Source of the DNA: Muribaculaceae bacterium
GTDB taxonomy: Bacteria > Bacteroidota > Bacteroidia > Bacteroidales > Muribaculaceae
NCBI GenBank assembly: GCA_009775195.1
Contig: VSPF01000089.1
Location: 1 to 12,388, forward strand
Length of the DNA: 12,388 nt
Direction: 5' to 3'
Part shown: positions 7,617-12,388 of the stretch, piece after piece
How positions within the stretch are numbered: the stretch's first letter is position 1
Layout: each line of letters opens with the position of its first letter
The notes under the pieces: generated by a model
The model's database searches: none
Seen by the model: the letters and a program-made list of their open reading frames with translations, nothing else
What the model was told of the DNA's origin: nothing
Position numbers and translations under genes: made by a program

Positions 7617-9386
7617 ATGAAACTAAATATAATAGCAGCAATGACGGTAGCCGCCCTCGGCATCACTTCTTGCAGCGACGACTTCCTCCGCAACGAACCA
7701 CAGGGCCCCCTGTCGGAGGCTAACATGAACGACCCCAAGGCAGCCGACCTGCTCGTGTCGAGCGCATACGCCACTTTCGGATGCCGCTATGCCGACTCTA
7801 ACGACCCTCACTTCTACTCCATCACCAACTGGAGCCACGGCGAGGTTCGCGCCGACAATGCCTACAAAGGCGGAGGCGGCGAGACCGACATATGGGAGTT
7901 CCACGACATGGAGACTGCAAAACTGCAGCCTAACAACGGACTGCTCGACGGCAAATGGTTCAACGTCTACTGCGGCATCTCGCGCTGCAACTCGACTATC
8001 CGCGCCCTGCGAAAGATTGACGAAAGCATCAACAAAGACATTAAGAGCCGTATAGCCGAGGTAAGCGTCATTCGCTCGTTCTGGTATTTCGACCTCGTGC
8101 GCCAGTTCAACCGCATCCCCTATATGGACATCGACCTGCCCGAGACCGAATATATCAATGTACGCAATGACGAGTTCACACGCGAACAGCATCTGGCCCG
8201 GATTGCATCTGAACTGATGGAAGCTGCCGACAACCTGCCCGACACACAGTCGGAAGCAGGACGCATCAACCGACGCGCCGCCCTCGCCCTGGCTGCGAAG
8301 GTAAAACTCTACCAGGCTTACGAGGAAGACCCGCAGACCAATGCCGTAATCAACATCAACAAGGAACTACTTCAGGAAGTTGTTGACATCATCGACCAAA
8401 TCGACGGCTACGACCTTCTTGCCGACTTCCAACAGCTTGACTTGCTCGAATATGAAAATGGCCCTGAATCGGTATTGGCCGTGCAGTTCTCAAAAGATGA
8501 CGGCTCAGGCGGTGTAGGTCGCATCAACTGGGGCAACCTCCTCAACTCGATGACAGGCCCCGGCTGCCCCTGGCAGGGCGATGGTTTCTTCCTACCCTCG
8601 CAAGACCTTATCAACGCCTACCAGACCGATACAAACGGCCTCCCCGTGTTCGACTACCAGTCACGCCCAGACTATGGCGTGGTCGAGTTTGACACCGACG
8701 GCAGCTATCACCTGGCAAATATCGGCGGCAACGTAGACCCGCGTCTCGACTTCGTAACCGGCCGCCCGACCATAAGATACAAGACATACAAAGGCAGTCC
8801 CTGCGGCCTATGGGTCAGGAACTCCGACACTTACGGCTACAATAACACCAAACGCTTCTGGCTGTCACCTGAATCACCCGATGCACAGCAAGGGTGGCCT
8901 TGGGGCGCGTCGGCCCTCAACTGGCAGCTTATCAGGTATGCCGACCTGCTTCTCTATAAAGCCGAAGCCCTGATAGAAATAGGTGGAAACGGCCTCGAAG
9001 AAGCCCGCAACCTCATCAACCGAGTTCGTTCGCGTGCAATGAATAGCGAATATGTCAAGGACTTCAACGACCCGTCGAAAGATGCAGCCAACTACAAAAT
9101 CGGCCTATATCCCGCCACCGGGTGGACACAGGACTATGCCCGGAAGGCCCTGCGCACAGAGATGCGACTTGAAAAGGCCATGGAGGGTGAGCGATTCTAC
9201 GACCTCGTGCGCTGGGGCATAGCGAAGGAGACGATGAACAACTACTTTGCGGCCGAACGCGACAACCGAATGTACTATCAAAACGCCTCATTCGAGACCG
9301 GCGAAGAATATTTCGCCATTCCCACGGCTCAATATAATTTCTCAGGCGGCAAATACACACAAAATCCCGGCTACCCAGCCTTCTGA
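7617..9386 (+). CDS. SusD-family surface glycan-binding lipoprotein
   Basis: This 589-residue RagB/SusD family protein is the lid that captures glycan over the SusC barrel. The signal peptide ends in lipobox ITSC with lipidated C19. SDD follows the cysteine, the acidic pattern associated with export to the Bacteroidota cell surface. The C-terminal half carries family hallmarks: WQLIRYADLLLYKAEAL from W436, followed by the EARNLINRVRSRA helix, and EMRLEKAMEGERFYDLVRWG at about 515-535. The end, QNPGYPAF, is also typical. An upstream TTG at 7605 is possible, but ATG 7617 starts a proper lipoprotein signal. The gene is co-transcribed with susC and closed by the strong terminator at 9405. No SusE/F-like protein or surface endo-fructanase follows, which may mean that short oligosaccharides are the main cargo, or that other genes lie left of the window. 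Confidence 0.95.
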   Translation: MKLNIIAAMTVAALGITSCSDDFLRNEPQGPLSEANMNDPKAADLLVSSAYATFGCRYADSNDPHFYSITNWSHGEVRADNAYKGGGGETDIWEFHDMETAKLQPNNGLLDGKWFNVYCGISRCNSTIRALRKIDESINKDIKSRIAEVSVIRSFWYFDLVRQFNRIPYMDIDLPETEYINVRNDEFTREQHLARIASELMEAADNLPDTQSEAGRINRRAALALAAKVKLYQAYEEDPQTNAVININKELLQEVVDIIDQIDGYDLLADFQQLDLLEYENGPESVLAVQFSKDDGSGGVGRINWGNLLNSMTGPGCPWQGDGFFLPSQDLINAYQTDTNGLPVFDYQSRPDYGVVEFDTDGSYHLANIGGNVDPRLDFVTGRPTIRYKTYKGSPCGLWVRNSDTYGYNNTKRFWLSPESPDAQQGWPWGASALNWQLIRYADLLLYKAEALIEIGGNGLEEARNLINRVRSRAMNSEYVKDFNDPSKDAANYKIGLYPATGWTQDYARKALRTEMRLEKAMEGERFYDLVRWGIAKETMNNYFAAERDNRMYYQNASFETGEEYFAIPTAQYNFSGGKYTQNPGYPAF

Positions 9387-9404
9387 TTTCAAACATTAAA
9401 AATC

Positions 9405-9447
9405 AAAATCCATAGCCCCGACGATATGCCAGGGCTATGGATTTTTT
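9405..9447 (+). terminator. Strong intrinsic terminator closing the susCD unit
   Basis: AAAATCCATAGCCC at 9405-9418 pairs perfectly with GGGCTATGGATTTT at 9432-9445, a 14-bp stem with a 13-nt loop and a T run to 9447. It starts 18 bases after the susD stop and marks the right end of the fructan locus. A+T-rich pairs at the base could also allow function from the opposite strand. Confidence 0.92.
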
Positions 9448-9458
9448 GGCTTTCCAAA

Positions 9459-9487
9459 ATCGTAAATAGCAGTGCATGTTTTACGAT
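9459..9487. repeat. 8-bp inverted repeat in the A+T-rich gap before the toxin gene
   Basis: ATCGTAAA at 9459-9466 is perfectly inverted as TTTACGAT at 9480-9487 with a 13-nt spacer. It lies between the susD terminator and the toxin promoter and is probably not on either transcript, so it may be a protein binding site. The function is unknown, and a chance match in A+T-rich DNA is possible. Confidence 0.35.
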
Positions 9488-9510
9488 ACTTACCAAAATA
9501 TTCGTTAAAT

Positions 9511-9545
9511 TTTTACATTTGTGTAAAACATTTTTCGTAACTTTG
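9511..9545 (+). promoter_or_regulatory. Toxin-antitoxin promoter with overlapping palindrome
   Basis: TAACTTTG at 9538-9545 is a -7 box, with TTTG at 9518-9521 as a -33 element 20 bases upstream, start to start: the most complete Bacteroidetes-type promoter in the window. The -33 TTTG is exactly the spacer of a palindrome, TTTTACA (9511-9517) and TGTAAAA (9522-9528). A bound repressor there would block polymerase, the usual logic of autoregulated toxin-antitoxin operons. Confidence 0.6.
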
Positions 9546-9567
9546 CGTTGTAAATACAAACGCAAAG
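9541..9567 (+). promoter_or_regulatory. 9-bp inverted repeat across the transcription start and leader of the toxin gene
   Basis: CTTTGCGTT at 9541-9549 is perfectly inverted as AACGCAAAG at 9559-9567 with a 9-nt spacer. The left arm overlaps the -7 box and the right arm ends four bases before the toxin ATG. This could be a second operator for the HTH antitoxin. As only the right part would be transcribed from the predicted promoter, a DNA site is more likely than an RNA hairpin. Confidence 0.5.
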
Positions 9568-9571
9568 AATC

Positions 9572-10042
9572 ATGAGCGAAGTAGAACTCCTTTTGGTCAA
9601 CAGCAGTGATAGCTGTACGATGTACACAATTCAGTTCCTCTCTGACGATAAGAGCGAATTTGAAAAATTCGTTACCAAGTTCAGACAGGATGCTGAACTA
9701 AACCCCGACTTTCAGGCTATAATGAGATTTGTTGAACAAATTCTTTCCAACGGCGCTTTGGAGCGGTACTTCCGCAGAGAAGGCAAGATGAACGACTCAG
9801 TCGTTGCGTTACCGGTGCTGAAATCAAAACTCCGCTTATATTGTCTGCGGCTTACCGACAAAATTCTCGTCCTCGGCAATGGCGATGTGAAGAACAGCCG
9901 GACATACGAAGAAAACGACACGTTGCAAGGCTATGTCATGGACTTGCAGAAATTCGAGCGTTTGCTCAAACAGGAAGTTCGTTCGGGCAATGTGGAGATA
10001 ACCGAAAAGGAGATTATAACCGATAAAACCTTTGACTTATGA
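9572..10042 (+). CDS. Putative RelE/HigB-like toxin of a type II toxin-antitoxin system
   Basis: This 156-residue protein has no signal peptide or membrane segment, so it is cytoplasmic. The central part (about 78-135) contains the alternating basic beta-strand pattern KSKLRLYCLRLTDKILVLGNG from K84, then a KNSRTYEEND loop and a Leu-rich helix. This resembles toxins annotated as RelE/ParE- or HigB-like in Bacteroidetes, which cleave ribosome-bound mRNA. The assignment rests on that resemblance and on the gene order: toxin first, then an XRE-type antitoxin overlapping by four bases, as in higBA. It is longer than a minimal RelE toxin, with an N-terminal helical extension of roughly 75 residues. 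ATG 9572 fits the promoter at 9518-9545; an in-frame ATG at 9620 would remove 16 residues and cannot be excluded. No catalytic residues are assigned. Confidence 0.62.
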   Translation: MSEVELLLVNSSDSCTMYTIQFLSDDKSEFEKFVTKFRQDAELNPDFQAIMRFVEQILSNGALERYFRREGKMNDSVVALPVLKSKLRLYCLRLTDKILVLGNGDVKNSRTYEENDTLQGYVMDLQKFERLLKQEVRSGNVEITEKEIITDKTFDL

Positions 10043-10305
10043 GAACCGCCAACATTTCTTTACAGGAAATATTCAATGAGATTCCTCAAGAGAAACGGGA
10101 GGAAACCCGGCTCTCTTTTGCTATCTCTAACAGACTTTTTTCACTTATGCAAGAGAAAGGACTGAATAAAAAGCAGTTTGCCGAGGCTCTCGGTAAACGA
10201 CCTAACGAGATTACACGTTGGCTTAGCGGTGAGCATAACTTTACCATCTCTACTCTCGCAATGCTTTCCACCTTCTTCGGGAAACCTATTATTACTGTGG
10301 GATAA
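10039..10305 (+). CDS. XRE-family HTH antitoxin (HigA-like)
   Basis: This 88-residue protein has a single XRE/Cro-type helix-turn-helix in its C-terminal half, with the pattern LNKKQFAEALGKRPNEITRW followed by LSGEHNFTISTLAML, typical of HigA-like and other HTH_3 antitoxins. The N-terminal part (about 1-35) is charged and probably helical, the likely toxin-contact region. Its start codon overlaps the toxin stop (ATGA at 10039-10042), implying translational coupling, the normal stoichiometry control in such pairs. It probably represses its own promoter through the palindromes at 9511-9528 or 9541-9567. The protein ends 18 bases before the membrane-regulator gene with no terminator between, so read-through into that gene is likely. 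It could instead be a plain transcription regulator if the partner is not a toxin. Confidence 0.8.
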   Translation: MRTANISLQEIFNEIPQEKREETRLSFAISNRLFSLMQEKGLNKKQFAEALGKRPNEITRWLSGEHNFTISTLAMLSTFFGKPIITVG

Positions 10306-10323
10306 ATATAATCCGTCATTCCT

Positions 10324-11151
10324 ATGGAGCAAGATAATTCAACTGCAAATAACGGTCTCGCACTTCGTTACGGGATGTTCATCCCTTTGGCTTTTATGAT
10401 TGCATCAATAGTTTCCTGTTGCTTCTCATATTCAAATGCTAAACAAAATATCACAGATGATCTTAACGATGCGATGTTTGCGTTAGCCAATGAGAATAGC
10501 GAACTATGGACTCGTCCAGACACCATTGCAGCCATACGCCAAATGTACGAGGCCACCCATAAACCACTTATCTATGAAGCCTCCGATGTCAATTTCAGGA
10601 ACACAACCCTTAAAGATGAGGCTTATTTTACTCTCGCCTTGGTTGATAAGAAGAATATCGCGCCCAAAATCCGTGAGAACAAAATTGCATCGGATTCTAT
10701 TATGCTTGTGCCGGAATGTGCTACCGATGGACTCGCGATAAAGGTCCAGGGCTTTGCTGACTGCTCTATGGCAACCGTTTTCAGTGCCTCTGACCAGACC
10801 CTGCCGGGGATTCTGTTCTCGCTTTCAATTCTCTCTTTAACCGGCATATTTGCATGGAGGAAAAGAACGCCCGTTATGTCTCAAGCTGGAGTTGTTGCCG
10901 TTACCGAAATGCCTACCCTCGACGGCATCAAGCTTACACCAATGCAGCGACAATTCGCCCAGATGCTTCTCGATGCCCCGGAAATGAAAGTTGATAAACG
11001 GACATTATGCGAGTCCCTTTGGTACAATAAAAGCAATGCCGAGGAATCGCTTTATACCCTTGTAAGGCGTACAAAGGCCGCACTCGCCAAGGCCAATATG
11101 GAGATTATATGTAACAGAGGCGACTCATACGAGCTGCGCATAACAAACTGA
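10324..11151 (+). CDS. Membrane-tethered one-component regulator with C-terminal OmpR-type winged helix
   Basis: I recognise the architecture but not a named gene. The 275-residue protein has a short cytoplasmic N-terminus, a first membrane helix at about 17-36 (GMFIPLAFMIASIVSCCFSY), a periplasmic segment of about 125 residues, a second membrane helix at about 162-178 followed by basic WRKR, then a cytoplasmic linker and a winged-helix domain at about 200-275. That domain begins IKLTPMQRQFAQML, has the recognition-helix region EESLYTLVRRTKAALAK from E240, and ends in a beta-hairpin wing with RGDSYELRI. There are no kinase or receiver domains, so an extracytoplasmic signal would be passed directly to DNA, as in ToxR or CadC, but with the DNA-binding domain at the C-terminus. 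The likely target is the receptor gene immediately downstream, whose upstream region has three one-turn-spaced repeats. It probably shares the toxin-antitoxin transcript. Confidence 0.8.
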   Translation: MEQDNSTANNGLALRYGMFIPLAFMIASIVSCCFSYSNAKQNITDDLNDAMFALANENSELWTRPDTIAAIRQMYEATHKPLIYEASDVNFRNTTLKDEAYFTLALVDKKNIAPKIRENKIASDSIMLVPECATDGLAIKVQGFADCSMATVFSASDQTLPGILFSLSILSLTGIFAWRKRTPVMSQAGVVAVTEMPTLDGIKLTPMQRQFAQMLLDAPEMKVDKRTLCESLWYNKSNAEESLYTLVRRTKAALAKANMEIICNRGDSYELRITN

Positions 11152-11160
11152 TATACTGCA

Positions 11161-11189
11161 TTGTCAGAATTTGTCAGATAAAAGTCAGA
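11161..11189 (+). promoter_or_regulatory. Three direct repeats one helical turn apart, candidate site of the winged-helix regulator
   Basis: TTGTCAGA at 11161-11168, TTGTCAGA at 11171-11178 and AAGTCAGA at 11182-11189 start 10 and 11 bases apart, so all lie on one face of the helix. OmpR-type winged helices typically bind tandem direct repeats with this spacing. The array ends 12 bases before the candidate -33 element of the receptor gene, an activator position. The repeats are seen directly; the link to the upstream regulator is inferred. Confidence 0.55.
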
Positions 11190-11198
11190 CAAATTTTT
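11168..11198 (+). terminator. Possible weak terminator or palindrome overlapping the direct repeats
   Basis: AATTTGTC at 11168-11175 pairs with GACAAATT at 11188-11195 across 12 bases, with T's continuing to 11198. It could end the regulator transcript, but the stem is A+T-rich and weak, and the same bases make up the direct-repeat array. An operator role is at least as likely. Confidence 0.3.
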
Positions 11199-11201
11199 AG
11201 G

Positions 11202-11229
11202 CTTGTTCGCACCATTATTACTTGCTTTG
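11202..11229 (+). promoter_or_regulatory. Candidate promoter of the outer-membrane receptor gene
   Basis: CTTG at 11202-11205 and TTGCTTTG at 11222-11229 each differ by one base from the Bacteroidetes TTTG and TAnnTTTG boxes and start 20 bases apart. The start codon at 11248 would follow a very short leader. The imperfect boxes and the repeats immediately upstream fit an activated promoter. Confidence 0.4.
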
Positions 11230-11247
11230 CAGAAAAATTCGCAATGC

Positions 11248-12388
11248 ATGAAATCTAAAATTCTAATCTCCATCTTAACCGTCTTTCTAATCACCGAAAG
11301 TGGTTATGCAAAGAATCAGGAAGCGACCGATAGCCTAACGCACGAGTTGCAAGAGGTTATAATTACCGCTAAACAACCGGCTACAAAATTAGTCGGCTCC
11401 ACGCTCGTTTCAACTATTCAGGGCACCAACCTTGCAGACCTCGGCACTGCTCTTGATGTGCTTGCACAGTTGCCTATGATTAAGGTTGAGGATAACGCCG
11501 TCAGTGTCATAGGTAAGAACAATATCGAAATATATATCGACGGGCGTCCAATGCGCGATGAAGATGAGTTGCAGCAGCTCCTTTCGTCAAATCTCAAGAA
11601 AGTTGAATTACTCATGGCACCAGGAGCCGCTTACGAAAGTACCACGGGTGCGGTGCTTAAAATCACGACACGCCGAAATTTTGTGCAAGGGCTGTCGTTT
11701 ACCGACCAGTTTTTACTTGACCGCCGCCGCAAATGGTCGGTTTTGGATTATCTCGCCCTAAGCTATCGAGTCGGTAATTGGGACTTCTTTGCCAACGGTA
11801 CGATAAATCACTATAACTCATTAGCAAAGGGATTAACTACCAATACACTTGTTTACGAAGGGAAAGAAACGTTAATAGGGAGTAGCCAACATAATACATA
11901 CCCTACGACAACAGGCGTTGTCAAGGCAGGATTCAACTATGCCAATGGTCCACAATCGTTTGGAGCATACTACCGTTACAATCCTGAACACGGTGATTTC
12001 AAAAACACAGGTAGCGAATGGCTTAACGACAATCCGGCAATCAGCAGTAATATAGACAAACATACAAGAGCACACAGCCACCTCGCTTCTCTTTACTATG
12101 AAAACACTTTTGCTGAAAAATTTCTTCTTCACTTTGATGGCGATTTTCGCCGGTCAAATGAAAGCAATACTGTAGCAACTACTTATCCTGCTTCGTCTTT
12201 TCCTGCCGTAAACTCGACTGATGAACGGACATCAACCCTTTGGGCTGGAAAATTGTATCTGAATTTTCCTCTTTGGAATGGTGATTTTACAGTGGGGACT
12301 CAGGATAGCTATACGCATACTTCTCTTGATTACCGTATGCTTAATGCCTCAGTAAGCGAGTATATTCCGTCTTCCATGACTGATGCAC
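11248..12388 (+). CDS. Outer-membrane beta-barrel, TonB-receptor-like protein, cut by right window edge
   Basis: The first 380 codons are open and the C-terminus lies outside the window. Residues 1-21 form a signal peptide (GYA/K). A TonB-box-like stretch, LQEVIITAKQP, follows at about 34-44. Then comes a plug domain with phrases typical of the Bacteroidetes outer-membrane beta-barrel family: ALDVLAQLPMIKVEDN, VSVIGKNNIEIYIDGRPM, LKKVELLMAPGAAYES and TGAVLKITTRR. The remainder is barrel strands. Unlike SusC proteins and many relatives it has no N-terminal carboxypeptidase-regulatory domain; the plug starts almost directly after the signal peptide. No SusD-type partner is visible. The substrate is unknown; peptide, metal or protein cargo are all possible. 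Regulation by the membrane-tethered winged-helix protein encoded just upstream is likely. Start 11248 is preferred over the out-of-frame ATG at 11244. Confidence 0.85.
   Translation, partial: MKSKILISILTVFLITESGYAKNQEATDSLTHELQEVIITAKQPATKLVGSTLVSTIQGTNLADLGTALDVLAQLPMIKVEDNAVSVIGKNNIEIYIDGRPMRDEDELQQLLSSNLKKVELLMAPGAAYESTTGAVLKITTRRNFVQGLSFTDQFLLDRRRKWSVLDYLALSYRVGNWDFFANGTINHYNSLAKGLTTNTLVYEGKETLIGSSQHNTYPTTTGVVKAGFNYANGPQSFGAYYRYNPEHGDFKNTGSEWLNDNPAISSNIDKHTRAHSHLASLYYENTFAEKFLLHFDGDFRRSNESNTVATTYPASSFPAVNSTDERTSTLWAGKLYLNFPLWNGDFTVGTQDSYTHTSLDYRMLNASVSEYIPSSMTDA

Noticed and set aside
9459..9487. Attachment site of a mobile element at the composition change
   Set aside because: No integrase, tRNA end or matching direct repeat is visible in the window; the 8-bp inverted repeat alone does not support it.
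10306..10323. Separate promoter for the membrane regulator
   Set aside because: The 18-base gap has no TAnnTTTG box and nothing convincing was seen in the end of the antitoxin gene, so co-transcription is the simpler reading.

Overview
The window looks like a chromosomal segment of a gut-type Bacteroidales bacterium. Several features point there: a SusC/SusD pair, a hybrid two-component regulator of the polysaccharide-utilisation type, promoters with a TAnnTTTG -7 box, and almost no Shine-Dalgarno sequences. The GC-rich coding style of the left three quarters would fit Muribaculaceae better than classical Bacteroides, but the genus cannot be fixed from the sequence alone.

Positions 1-9447 hold a compact fructan-utilisation locus. 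A secreted GH32 fructanase (minus strand, C-terminus cut by the left edge) is transcribed away from a hybrid histidine kinase/AraC regulator whose periplasmic sensor is a sugar-binding-protein fold. This is the architecture of the fructose-sensing regulator BT1754 of B. thetaiotaomicron. An intrinsic terminator follows the regulator. Then a separate promoter drives susC and susD, closed by a strong terminator at 9405-9447. The likely flow is: SusD captures and SusC imports fructo-oligosaccharides, the periplasmic GH32 releases fructose, the regulator senses fructose and induces both arms. The GH32/regulator gap and the susC upstream region share a perfect 17-nt sequence and a degenerate 18-nt element, which are good candidates for the regulator's binding sites.

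From about 9450 to the right edge the DNA becomes visibly richer in A+T and the gene content changes. A short region dense in inverted repeats precedes a HigBA-like toxin-antitoxin pair with overlapping genes. Eighteen bases later comes a two-transmembrane protein with a C-terminal OmpR-type winged helix, apparently a membrane-tethered one-component regulator. A 96-nt gap follows, with three direct repeats one helical turn apart just upstream of a plausible promoter, then an outer-membrane beta-barrel (TonB-receptor-like) gene cut by the right edge. The regulator probably controls that receptor gene. Whether the toxin-antitoxin pair is functionally tied to it is open.

No stretch longer than 300 bases lacks a gene. 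The gaps (1429-1604, 4341-4541, 9387-9571, 11152-11247) are regulatory and described below. I saw no tRNA, rRNA, CRISPR array or insertion sequence.
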